A stretch of 64,000 nt of DNA from Adiantum capillus-veneris. Lineage: Eukaryota > Streptophyta > Polypodiopsida > Polypodiales > Pteridaceae. The notes under the pieces were generated by a model. The model saw only the letters and a list, made by a program, of their open reading frames with translations, was not told where the DNA came from and did no database searches. Shown piece by piece: positions 12,050 to 21,231 of this stretch. Both the position numbers and the translations under genes were made by a program. The stretch is from the NCBI GenBank assembly GCA_014529385.2, contig CM043953.1, positions 80,734,338 to 80,798,337 on the forward strand. Direction: 5' to 3'. Position 1 is the first letter of the stretch; every line of letters begins with the position of its first letter.

Positions 12050-12615
12050 TGTGCACGTTTGTTGCACGTGTTAATGCAAGGAACTTGCCGATACACTGTG
12101 TGCGAGCCACAAATGGCTCCAAGCACACAATAAGCCTAAACTAGTAAACTCAAAGATGGCGATGGTGTGCCACTTACCGCTCTACGCTTTCTGTCGTGGA
12201 GGATTCCTCGCCGCGAAGAAGAGAGAGACGCCGCTACGCCGTGCTCAACCGCTTCGCCGCCGTTGTGTCGCCGCAATGCTTGACTGCGCACACTCTCTCT
12301 CTCTCTCACGCATACACACACACAAGGAGAAGAAGAAGAAGAAGATGGAGATGGAGCAAGAGCACTCTTCAATTGCACAAATGAGAGAACGAGTGAATTT
12401 TAGGTTTAGTTGACTTTTATATGAGCTCGCCCCATTCACATTTTGGCGCCCATGCTTAGCCAACTAATCCCTTGAATGTTCCTGTTAGAGTGTGCCTCTC
12501 ATCGGCGATCACTCTTACCCTTTTCCTATTGTACCAACAAGCCTGGTACCTGACTCTACCAAATAAATAATACAACATCCGTCGTAGGTGATATGAATGT
12601 GCGTGAGGGTTAACA
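12050..12615 (-). repeat. 5' LTR of the gag-protease element
   Basis: Partner of 3762-4357, same orientation, with many scattered substitutions and a short CA run instead of a long one. The outer end GTGCGTGAGGGTTAACA is identical in both copies. The divergence implies an old insertion. Confidence 0.88.
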
Positions 12616-12640
12616 TGAGATCACAATTGTCCGCAACCCA

Positions 12641-12641
12641 T

Positions 12642-12732
<91 letters not shown>
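12641..12732. repeat. Compound (GT)n(GA)n microsatellite
   Basis: A GT run followed by more than 30 GA units. The preceding bases (TGAGATCACAATTGTCCGCAACCC) resemble the spacer at 3610-3645, so both sides of the gag-protease element belong to the same microsatellite cluster. Confidence 0.95.
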
Positions 12733-12733
<1 letters not shown>

Positions 12734-12849
12734 AATGGGTCCCATAGCCTATGACGAACAAAGGCGAGTAAGCTTAAGCTAAAAAATCTAGGACATGGAA
12801 AAAATCTAGGGCGGGTGCCAAGCAATTGCAAGTTGACAACATCAAAATG

Positions 12850-13735
12850 TGGAGTAAATTGTTGATTTACAGGTTTTTGCGCTAGATTTCTCTGAACTTT
12901 GTAGATGTTCGCAGCTCCAAATTAGAATTTAAAGGTAAATCTCAAAATTTTTGTGGGTGGAATACGGTAGACCGAGGTTTTTCCCTATGAACTTTGTAGG
13001 GATTCTCACCTTCAAATTAGAATTTAGAAGTAAATATTAAAATTTGTAGATGAGATTACACAGAACCTAGGTTTTTTTGAGCACTTAGATACATAGTGCT
13101 TTTTCCCAAAATCATAAAAAACCTACATATGAGAACTTTCATCTCGAGATATAGTATATTTGAGTGTTTTTACGCTAAATTTCTAAACTTCATAGGTCTT
13201 CTCACCTTCAAATATAGAATGTAAAATTTGTAGGTGGGATTACACTAAACCTAGCCTTTTGTTGAGCACTTCGATACATAGTGCTCTTTTTCTTCAAAAA
13301 CTTGAAAAACGTACATATGAGAAAATTGTATTTGAAGGTCTTTACATTATTTTCTTAAAATTTACCTTAAAAAATTTGGAGATTTGCCTTTAAAATTTGA
13401 AGGTTTTTACAAAATTTGAAAGTTGCCATCAAGGCCTCATGGAGAATCCCACAAAAAATATAAATTAAAAAAACCTACATATAATAAAATTTTAGAGACA
13501 AACTTACTATATTTGAAAGTTTTTGTATTTAAATTTCTCAATTTGTGTGTATCATGATGATTGTATGCCTCCCCTTTGATCTGTAATTTATTCATGCTAA
13601 TTTCTTTGAATTTTGTAGGTTTTCTCACCTTCAAATCTAGAATTTAGAGGTAAACCTTAAAATTTGTAGATGGGACTATACTTAACCTAAGTTTCTTTTC
13701 GAGCACTTGGTTATACAATGTTTTTTTCCATGTAT
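12850..13735. repeat. AT-rich ~190-bp repeat, tandem and decayed
   Basis: Several degenerate units in a row. The landmark CTCACCTTCAAAT recurs at about 13010, 13203 and 13627, each followed by TAGAATTTAGAGGTAAA-like sequence, AAAATTTGTAG, ACTAAACCTAG and TTGAGCACTT. The first spacing is about 195 bases. No coding sequence is supported. Confidence 0.75.
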
Positions 13736-13752
13736 TAATGTTTGTAGTTTAG

Positions 13753-13905
13753 GATGTCGCATATGTCCGGAAGGAGAAGGGTGAGGGTAAGGAAGCTCTA
13801 AGTAGTTTTCACATGAGGCAAGGTGAGGGCTCGTGTCCAGATACAATTATGTTTCCTTATATTAAAAAGGCATGTGGCATCATGCAAGTATTTGACACGA
13901 TCAAA
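13753..13905 (+). pseudogene. Pentatricopeptide repeat (PPR) protein fragment
   Basis: About 50 codons in one frame give EGKEALSSFHMRQGEG, then CPDTIMFPYIKKACGIMQVF. This matches the PPR repeat pattern EAL..F..M...G..PD..TF...L.ACG, typical of plant organelle RNA-binding PPR proteins. The frame is open across the match but stops soon after, and both sides run into AT-rich repeats. There is no start or continuation, so this is an isolated gene scrap, probably captured or left behind by repeat insertions. Confidence 0.6.
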
Positions 13906-14094
13906 CTAAAATGGTCATTGAGGATTGGGGGGCTCTTTAAAAAAACCTTTCTCTTTGAATGTTTTGGTCAACATGTCCACCATATTTAAATGTATCCTCT
14001 TTGAATGCACTTATGTGGCCCTTGGCACCCCCATTCTAGGGGGTTCTTACTCTTTGGGGTCACTTTCCAAGGAGGCAAATTTACTACATTTCCA

Positions 14095-14250
14095 TTAAAC
14101 TTAGATTTTCTTCGAGCACTCAATGTACACAATGCTTTTTTCAAGAATTTGAAAAATTTACCTTTTGAAAAATTTAGAGGCAAATTTATTGTATTTGATG
14201 GTTTTTACACTAACTTTGCTTAAACTTTTTAGGAGTTCTTACCTTCTAAG
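14095..14250. repeat. AT-rich ~190-bp dispersed repeat, copy
   Basis: Carries the family landmarks: TTCGAGCACTCAATGTACACAATGC, AATTTGAAAAATTTACC, TTTAGAGGCAAATT, then GGAGTTCTTACCTTC. It directly precedes the LINE, as a further copy directly follows the LINE tail at 21232. Confidence 0.65.
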
Positions 14251-14562
14251 GCTTGCCAATGGTGAGCACTCAAAAACTTCAAGGTTTTAAAGCTTCAAGT
14301 GTGTTTAGCTGTTAATAATCGCGCAGACAAAGCTATGGTGATCACAGGGTTCGTCGACGCTAAAGTCTGAGGGTCTGAAGGTCGATGCTGATGGTTTGAA
14401 GTGCTGAAGAGTGTCTGTACAAGACGAGCTGAGGTGTGTGGACTTTGTGTGACCTGGTGGCTTCCGTCCTGCTACAAGGTGTGGTAGCATGCTACACCTT
14501 TGAGCACTGAGTGTCTTTAGGACAGCATCTTCAACTGCCTTCCACAAGCTTTCAGCAAGGCC

Positions 14563-14565
<3 letters not shown>

Positions 14566-14605
<40 letters not shown>
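14566..14605 (+). repeat. Poly-C tract (40 bases)
   Basis: An uninterrupted C-run in the LINE 5' untranslated region. Read in frame it gives a false poly-Pro or, on the other strand, poly-Gly peptide. Confidence 0.95.
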
Positions 14606-14607
<2 letters not shown>

Positions 14608-14809
14608 CACTACGGCAGCACTCAACCTTCAAGCGATTATTATCTTTTTGTGAAGACGATTATCAATGCCACATCGCGATTATTTTCCTTAATAAGCGCT
14701 ATTTGAGCCTACCTAATAAGAGAATGTGCACATGGAGATTTTGCGAGTAAGTTTTGATGAGACTAGGAGCTGAGCAACACGCACGATGTGTTAAGCAGCT
14801 CGTAGTGCA

Positions 14810-14810
<1 letters not shown>

Positions 14811-14840
<30 letters not shown>
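14811..14840 (+). repeat. Poly-C tract (30 bases)
   Basis: A second C-run 205 bases after the first, about 80 bases before the ORF1 start. Confidence 0.95.
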
Positions 14841-14921
14841 TTACTGCAGCACTTTGATTATTATCAAAGATTAGTGCAACCCTTATAGTAACTTGGTGTT
14901 GGTGAGGACTGTCACCGTGCC

Positions 14922-16426
14922 ATGGCGAGCTCCTCTAAGCCGTCCTACGCCGAAGCAATGTCAGGCAAAGAGCAGCCTAACGCTCTCAAGGCTATTGAGC
15001 CGACAGGCGACCTTGTGAAACGGGGCGCCTATGATAGCGGTCAAATCTCCCTTATTTGAGTAAGGAGGAACTGAAACAAAGAAAGACGCAGGTGGAAAAA
15101 GGCCTAGCGGCAATCCTGTGTGCACTGTCATTAAACAAAAGGTTGCGTGAGGATTCGGCGGCGCAAGAGGATGTTGTTGAAATGGCCAAAGAGGACAGAG
15201 CTTTCCAAGGACTTAAGAAGGTGCTCCCGTAGTGTGTTGAGGTGGAAGATGCCGTTACGGTGGTTGTTCCCCATGCCATAGTGAAAAAGCAATTGGCGGA
15301 GGCAGCAAACTCTACTCTGGTTTTCGGGTTTATGGGGAGAGTTCCCGATAGAATTGAGCTCTGTAATTGTCTTAGCAATCCACTGGTGTTGAATCAACAC
15401 GGCTCGGTAATATTCACCCAATATATAGCAAAAGGATGCGTGTCAGTTCAATTCAATGACAGTGCAATGGTTGAGAAGGTTTTGGCAAAAAGCCCGCTGT
15501 TCTTCAATCATGCATCGGTGTGCGTGCTCCCTTGGGACCCTCTGTTTGAATCTAACGAGGCATTCAAGGATCTCTGCCCAGTGTGGGTGGAGTTTGGTAA
15601 CCTCCCAGTATGGCTTAGGAAAAACTTGAATGACCCCGCAACCTCGCTTTGTGATCCATTATTTGTCCCATCTGCCAGAGCCTCGGGGGTAGCAGCAAAC
15701 AAGGTATGTATCTGGTGGGATCTGAGGAAGCCACAGCCAAAGAATTTGGTGGTAAATGTTGGGGCAGGGCTAAAGATCATTCCTCTTAACTTTAACACGT
15801 TCTTTGGTGCCCGCTTCAAATGCAACAAATTCGGACATTATGCGAGGGCATGTCCCGTTGAGGTGCTAAAGCCTACAGAGGAGAGAAGTAAATCACACGC
15901 TACCCCACATGGTGGCACGAATACAGGAGATCCAACAAAGAAGCCTACTGAAGATCTTGGCAAAGAAGAGGGTGGGAAAAATAAAGTCAACTCAAATAAA
16001 GATGTGGAGAAACAAGAGCATGGCAACCGGGGTAAGGGCAAGACCACCCAAAGCTACCGCTTTTCATCCACTGCTGAGCAAAGAACGACCACCCCAGTAA
16101 TGCAGAAGATCGTGATGTCTCCAACTATTAGGTCAAAAGATGAGGGCTGACAACAAGTATCTCATATTTCATGTAAACGGTTCAAAACAAAGGCTAGGGC
16201 CTTGGGAGAAATCATAGGTCTCCCGCCGGATCTCCCAAAGCCTTCGGTTGTGTATGACAATATATTCGAAGTTTTCGGGAAGACGAATCAAGAGGAACTT
16301 TTCACTTCCAAGTTGGATACCATGCAGGTTCCAACAAAAAAGGAGCCAATGGAAGAGGACAACCTGAATGGGAACTCTGGGGAAGAGTTCCTAGAGGTAG
16401 AAGAATTTTTCCCCCTTTCCCAATGA
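14922..16426 (+). pseudogene. LINE ORF1 protein (DUF4283 plus zinc knuckle)
   Basis: ORF1 of plant L1-type LINEs binds element RNA. I start it at ATG 14922, in a good context (GCCATGG), giving MASSSKPSYAEAMSGKEQ. A frameshift near 15045 and a TAG near 15231 follow. The frame open from 15242 then carries a DUF4283-like region (VVVPHAIVKKQLAEA through LCPVWVEFGNLPVWLRKNL). A CCHC-like motif near residue 198 of this frame reads RFKCNKFGHYARAC, in which the first Cys position is Arg. A Lys/Glu/Thr-rich tail follows. A TGA at 16148-16150 interrupts, but the same frame reopens and ends at 16426, overlapping ORF2. With at least three lesions it cannot give a full protein. Confidence 0.72.
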
Positions 16427-17150
16427 TGGATACTCTGTCTATTCATTCTTGGAATGTGAAGGGACTAAAAACCCGGAAGAAGGGCACTCTCTTCTGGGAG
16501 GAAGTGAAGAAAGATAAGGTAGTCAATTGCTGGGCCATCCAAGAACACTATTTGGATGCCCGGTGCAAGAGAAAACAGACTGTAGGAAAAAAACTTATCT
16601 TTTATGGAGAAGGAAGTGACGGTTTCAGTGGTGTCTTGTCCATTGTTGACAGAGATTTGGAGCCAAAGGTGGTTCTTAACCACCCCTCCGGAAGAGTCAT
16701 TGGTGTTAGAATCAGAGGGACAATCAACCTATCACCATAGTAAATGTGTACGGCCCCTGCAAAGCAAAGGATAGAGCTAAACTGTGGATGCAGCTCAGGG
16801 ATACTCCGATCGAAGGGGAGTGGCTGATGGTTGGAAATTTCAATATGGTCGAGAAAAGAAAGGACAGAACAGGCTCCGCCAGTCTACTAAATGACTGGCT
16901 CAGAAAAGTCTAAATGGATGAGCTTATGTGAGAAGTGGGCTATGATTGACTTGTGGGAAGTGGGCCCATGGAACAACATGCCTGGATTCACCTACACAAG
17001 CCTTCAGTATGCCCGCACTACCTCCTGGCTGGATAGATGCTACTGCTCTCATCAAGCTGATTGGATCTCATCGACGTAGAGATGCAGATAACTCAACAAA
17101 AAGCCTCTCCAATCACATGCCATTACACGTACAACTCAAGAAAGAAAAAG
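16423..17150 (+). pseudogene. LINE ORF2, endonuclease domain only
   Basis: Start of the LINE ORF2 polyprotein with an APE-type endonuclease that nicks the target site. The first frame (16423-16740) shows SIHSWNVKGLKTRKKG at the N-terminus and CWAIQEHYLDA with the catalytic Gln-Glu pair. After a stop at 16740 other frames continue with VNVYGPCKAKDRAK and a GNFNMVE block where GDFN is usual. They end with SNHMPLHVQL, the counterpart of the SDHxP catalytic site, with Asp replaced by Asn. Frame changes and these two substitutions mark it as inactive. No reverse transcriptase follows. Confidence 0.72.
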
Positions 17151-17170
17151 GGGGGGGGGGGGGGGGGGGG
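17150..17170 (+). repeat. Poly-G tract at a junction
   Basis: About 21 G in a row. It marks the point where LINE ORF2 sequence ends and the unrelated segment holding the minus-strand gene begins. Confidence 0.9.
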
Positions 17171-17519
17171 CAATCGTCGATAGGGGAGAAAAAGCCAGGA
17201 CTTTGCCAAATCAGAGATTACCATATTACAACCCGGCTTGACACACTGATCCCTGCTTTGTAACAGAGCACTGAAGCACGAGGGATGATACTGGTGTTGG
17301 CACTCTAGCATGAAGGTTCCGACTACATGTGCGCACTCCAAGGGCTCACCGCATGCAACACACATACCAAACATCGGGATCACATTTACCGAATCATTAA
17401 CCTGGGGCCTAGGATATAGCAGGAACCTCTTCCCAAGCCTAATATCAAACAACATCTCCTTCACAAATAGGGTATGCTCTTGACATCCTTCCATTTTTCT
17501 CCAGAGTGTCATACTCAGC
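17171..17519 (-). CDS. RING-H2-like finger exon, unrecognised gene (3' exon)
   Basis: A minus-strand open stretch of about 115 codons, preceded by TTGTCAACAG, a usable splice acceptor ending at 17520. Its core is CVACGEPLECAH, then LECQHQYHPSCF, then QCVKPGC. The pattern is C-X2-C-X16-C-X-H-X2-H-X2-C-X10-C-X4-C, close to RING-H2 except that the last pair is four residues apart rather than two. Such fingers usually bind E2 enzymes or other proteins. The frame then runs into the poly-G junction, so the natural C-terminus may be lost. It could be the last exon of the gene whose earlier exons lie at 18433-19271 and 19784-20022, but the link is inferred from strand and order only. Confidence 0.45.
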
Positions 17520-17579
17520 CTGTTGACAACCAGCGGTCCCAATTAGTTTCAAAAACTACCAAGAAGTCATACTGAGACT

Positions 17580-18140
17580 GGCACTTCTAAGTACTGTACT
17601 ACCAAACAGAACCCAAACTACCAAAATCACCAAAACTACCAAAAACTACCAAACTCGGGAATCATATAGTACCAAAAACATATAAATACCCTCAATGCAG
17701 AACTAAACTACCCAAACCTTATCAAAACTACCAAAAGCCACTTTTTGCAACACTTTCAAATAGTACCTAAAAGTACCAAACTACCAAAACTACCAAAATC
17801 AAACTACCAAAACCACTTTTTGCAACACTTTCAAATAGTACCTAAAAGTACCAAAAGTACAAAAACTCCCAAAACAACCAAAATCAAACTTTCAAATAGT
17901 ACCAAAACAACCAAAACTACCAAGAATACCAAAGAAACACTTTCTGCAGCACTTTCAAAAACTACCTTCAAGTACCAAAACTACCAAAATTAACAAAATC
18001 AAACTACCAATTACACTTTTGCAGCCCTTTCAAATAGTACCTAAAAGTACCAAAACTAGCAAAATTACCAAAGCTATCAGAATAAAACTACCATAACACC
18101 TTTTGCAGCACTTTCAAAAAGTACCTTAAAGTACCGAAAC
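17580..18140. repeat. TACCAAAA-type short tandem repeat region
   Basis: Dense irregular repetition of CTACCAAAA and AGTACCAAAA words, within longer units that contain GCA(A/G)CACTTTCAAATAGTACC (seen near 17747, 17822, 17948, 18021 and 18106). If the minus-strand gene is real, this lies in its intron. Confidence 0.85.
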
Positions 18141-18144
18141 TTCA

Positions 18145-18384
18145 CAGTTCTACCATAAGTACCTAACACTACCAATCCCACCAAACCAAGCATAAACAGT
18201 TCTATCAAAGGTACCTAACACTACCAATCCCACCAAACCAATTATAAACAGTTCTACCAAAGGTACCTAACACTACCAATCCCACCAAACCAAGCATAAG
18301 CAGTTCTACCAAAGCTACCTAACACTACCAATCCCACCAAACCAAGCATAAACAGTTCTACCAAAAACTCCCAAAACTACCAAC
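18145..18384. repeat. 52-bp tandem repeat, about 4.5 copies
   Basis: Units start CAGTTCTACCA at 18145, 18197, 18249, 18301 and 18353, exactly 52 bases apart. Each unit contains TACCTAACACTACC and CCCACCAAACCAA. The last unit is partial and drifts back into the TACCAAAA pattern. Confidence 0.95.
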
Positions 18385-18432
18385 ACATGTTGCTCTAGAA
18401 TCTCCTTGTCGAGCAATGACGTATCTTCTCAC

Positions 18433-19271
18433 TGATTCTGTATCGGCGTAGCATCCTTTGACTGGCATCCAAATCATCTTCTATCACATTGATTTCTGCG
18501 TCATCGCCAGTGTTGGCCTCTCTCAGTGTTTTCATCTGGGTCTCATATTCCTTGATGTCATCCATAATTTGCTTGACAAGTTTATTGGAACCGTCCGTCC
18601 TCAAGAGTGTTTCCTTCTTCTGCTTGAGAGACATTGTCAGCTCTTTCAGCCTATCGACTACCCCCACACATGTCCGAGGGACTCTCCCAACCATAGCTTC
18701 AAGGTCCACAATATAATCAGATGTCTTCTCCTCATAACGTTGTGGGGGGACTTTCTGTGTAGGGGGCATACTACCGACTGGCGTAAGTCGGGGCTTCTTG
18801 GTCTTTGACGGGTGTCCTCCTTGGGACGCACCGTTTGCCTTTCGCCAATTCTCAACCTTCTTTTCCAAGCCTCCTGGTCGGGAGGAACACATGTTGAGTA
18901 CACTCTCACCAAACCTGGCCCATGCAACCCTGTGGCCCGCAGGGTCCTTTGTGGCTGCATGACACTTCTCATATGCAAAACAACGGGTAAATTTTGTAGT
19001 GATCTCCCCACATGATGGTGGGGCTTGATACACCTTATGGAACATGAACCTGCATTCATCTTGAAGCCGTGGCTGCACGTGATTTAAGTAAATCTTTGTC
19101 TTATTCTGGCTGGAATGCTTGAATACAGTGAGCCACTGGTCATCAGGGATGTCATCTTCCGTAAGATCCTTTGGCAACACCCCCTCCATGCTCAATCCAT
19201 ACTCATCATGAAGCTCTTGTGCTATATAACAGAACTTTGCAAGATAGGGTACTCCTCCATCTTGTTTTTTC
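18433..19271 (-). CDS. Unrecognised protein, coiled-coil exon
   Basis: An open minus-strand stretch of about 280 codons, clean over its full length, unlike the retroelement genes around it. Upstream is a good acceptor (TTTCCACATCGCAG before GAAAAAACAAG). Near the end GTGAGAAG could be a donor; the frame itself stays open to 18395. The protein starts with Tyr/Phe-rich sequence (YLAKFCYIAQELHDEYGL) and has a His/Cys-containing middle and a basic patch (GHPSKTKKPRLTP, a possible nuclear signal). Its C-terminal third (VDRLKELTMSLKQKKETLL and KQIMDDIKEYETQMKTLREA) looks like coiled coil. I do not recognise the family. It may be a host gene, a captured fragment or a gene of an unknown transposon. 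Confidence 0.5.
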
Positions 19272-19783
19272 CTGCGATGTGGAAACAACACGCAAGTAAA
19301 GACATTCCCTCATTCCAGCAGTCCAAATACCTGATTATTCACCCTATATGCCTCATTTCAGTTGTGCAAAACAAAACACACGGAATGAAATGAATGTATC
19401 TCATTCAGGTGACAATTGTAAAATTCAGTTGTGTACAGAGCCAAATTTGGTAGTGGTTAGTATCAAATTTGGTACTGGTTAGTACCAAATTTGGTTATGC
19501 TGACAGCCCTACTGAGCTTCAACTTTGTGCTATGCTCATGCACAACATATACTGATTTTTGCACTTGCATGCATGCAAGTTAGCAATCTAAAGAGAAGCT
19601 TATCCATGTAACTTTGTAACTTTCCTAAACCCTAAATTCCTAAGAAAATCCCAAACATGCACATGTACTTGCTGCATGCAAAAAAAGCAAATGCAGACCT
19701 CATCAGATAAAAGACATGCAGAAGCTTGCATGCATGGAGAAGAAAATGGTAAATCACCAGAAAACACAAAGCTCTCATAGCAC

Positions 19784-20022
19784 CTACCTTTAGGTGTTGT
19801 AGATGACCGTGGAGTCTCATCATCGGCAAAAAGAGGCCCACGCTTAAATGAAGTCTCCGCAGACACAGCAAGTTTCTCCCTCTCCACAAAGGAGGCCCCC
19901 TTGCTAGCCCTCGTATTTGGGGTGTCGATGTTTCGAGGGAAATTTGCATCCATTGTCCTCTTCTTCTTCTTCCCATTGTCCGGTGACGCTTTGGCTGTTG
20001 ATTTGCTCGCTGGCGTCCTCAT
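19784..20022 (-). CDS. Unrecognised protein, first coding exon
   Basis: ATG at 20022 opens a 79-codon stretch that is Lys/Ser/Thr-rich and very basic (NGKKKKRTMDANFPRN), with several Thr-Pro and Ser-Lys pairs, suggestive of a nuclear N-terminal tail. It ends at ACACCTAAAGGTAG before GTGC. Two nested donors are possible, after 19788 or after 19784. Only the second keeps phase with the exon starting at 19271 and is used here. Beyond it the frame soon becomes Cys/Phe-rich and unlikely. Upstream at about 20054, TTGCAG then GTAACAAG could be another donor, and CAATCAG before GAAGATG an acceptor, so a 5' untranslated exon is possible. Confidence 0.42.
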
Positions 20023-20269
20023 CTTCCTGATTGTGAGTAGCCGGGGAGCTTGTTACCTGCAACTGTAGTGGTTTGCAGAAGGCGCTGTAGTAAGAGAGCA
20101 AGGCGGAAGCTGGAAAATGTGTTGAGCAACTGCCCCACACTCACAAACGCAGTCTGTGATGGGACTTTTGGCACGGTTTCAAAACACTACTCGCATTACT
20201 TATTGCCCCACCCACATTTTCTTTTACGGAAAGTTTAAATCATACAAATTTCCCTCCTACCATTCTTTA

Positions 20270-21231
20270 ACATAGATGAAAAAAAAGGTTCCCTCCAAAG
20301 TGTGGACATATGTAGAAGTACCAACCAGGTAGAAGCAAAATAGGTCCTTTTTTTGTACCACCAAACCATGCTTTCACCCTAAGGTGGTGATGCCAATTTG
20401 TGAATCCAACTTTAAATGGGACGCTTGGAGATGGCCCGAGAGTAGACTCTTTTGGAAACCACACTCTAAAGGCATTTACCATGCATTAATGCACGAGGCT
20501 AATTGGTGTAGCTCCCGCAACAAATTATGGAAGAGGCACTGGATGAAAAAATGATGAGAGAGAGTCATGGAGAACATCTAGAATCCAAGATGGCCTCAAT
20601 ATATGAAGATATTCCTGTGGAAAGTGATGTGGGGTGCTATGCCGACGGGTGTAAAGAGACAAGAAAGAGGCATCAAGTCCGATCATTGCTCGGGGTGTAG
20701 AATAGCCAGTGAAGACCTAGCCCACCTTTTCATGGGATGCCAGGCAATCAAGGGCATGGCTGGGAAAACAATCAAGGGCATGGCTGGGAAAATATGCAAG
20801 TGGATTCAAAGGACATGGCAAATTAAGTTCTTCAAGAATGATCTGTTCTTTGGTAGTAATAGGATGGGAAGTCCTGCTCTTCTAGTTTGCACTCAAGTAA
20901 TCAGGTACTACTTCTTGCACCATATTTGGCAAGCAAGGACCCACCTTGTGTTTGAGGGGGATCTAACTCTAGCAAGCTTTTGTGAAATCACGCAAGAGAG
21001 CAGATTGATGATCCACATGATCGGATGCAAACAAGCCTTAGAGGATTGGTCTAGAACAATACATAACATCTTGTAATAAGTAAAGCCGAGGAGTAGGAGT
21101 GGTTTCTCTACCAAACAGATTACTTGTAATCCTTTGACCCTCAAGGCTCGGTCTAAGCTTGAGGATTGGTGTATATTTCTTTTCTTAATACTATCCACTC
21201 ACAATTGCGAGTTTTGAAAAAAAAAAAAAAA
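20270..21231 (+). mobile_element. L1-type LINE, 3' part with poly(A)
   Basis: Plus-strand LINE 3' end. The C-terminal ORF2 sequence is followed by about 140 bases of 3' untranslated DNA and a run of 15 A at 21217-21231, the usual poly(A) end. It has the same orientation as the 5' part at 14280-17170, with which it would form one element disrupted by about 3 kb of other DNA. It could instead be a separate 5'-truncated copy. Confidence 0.72.
20603..21076 (+). pseudogene. LINE ORF2 C-terminus (zf-RVT domain)
   Basis: A 157-residue frame with MKIFLWKVMWGAMPTGVKRQ, then DHCSGCRIASEDLAHLFMGC, the zf-RVT pattern F.W......PT......RG......C..C....E...HLF..C found after the RT in plant LINEs. A duplication of IKGMAGK within it (near 20751-20790) is a local copy error. 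The region before it (20430-20600) reads WKPHSKGIYHALMHEANW in another frame, so a frameshift lies near 20550. Confidence 0.75.

Larger units (their letters stand above)
3762..12615 (-). mobile_element. Gag-protease-only Ty3/Gypsy-type LTR element
   Basis: An LTR retrotransposon of about 8.85 kb read on the minus strand. Two direct repeats (3762-4357 and 12050-12615) have TG...CA ends. Inside the right (5') repeat is a primer site resembling the tRNA-Asp 3' end, and beside the left (3') repeat is a purine tract. The flanks are TGATA on the left and TGAGA on the right, a possible target duplication with one mismatch. Between the repeats, minus-strand frames give an N-terminal gag region, a gag core, a CCHC zinc knuckle, a linker and a retropepsin-like protease. 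No reverse transcriptase, RNase H or integrase motif is visible in the remaining ~2.4 kb before the 3' LTR. It is therefore a non-autonomous layout that would depend on a partner for reverse transcription. Stops and frameshifts show that this copy is also dead. Confidence 0.85.
14280..17170 (+). mobile_element. L1-type LINE, 5' part
   Basis: Plus-strand non-LTR retrotransposon. It begins with a 5' untranslated region holding two long C-runs, then ORF1 (14922-16426) and the start of ORF2 with its endonuclease (16423-17150). ORF1 and ORF2 overlap by ATGA at 16423-16426. The reading ends abruptly in a run of about 21 G at 17150-17170, beyond which a different sequence begins. The reverse-transcriptase domain that should follow is missing. 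The matching 3' end, with its zf-RVT domain and poly(A), appears from about 20270. Confidence 0.78.

Noticed and set aside
14305-14750. Poly-Gly (minus) and poly-Pro (plus) proteins
   Set aside because: They result from the 40-base C-run in the LINE leader. Flanking residues show no domain and the two frames overlap on opposite strands.
18145-18384. CRISPR-like array of 52-bp units
   Set aside because: The units are contiguous with no unique spacers and the context is a plant intron-like region. It is a minisatellite.
17150-20220. GGGGCAAT terminal inverted repeats defining a DNA transposon
   Set aside because: Eight bases next to a G-run are too little, and I could find no target duplication. 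Mentioned only as a weak hint in the finding on this segment.
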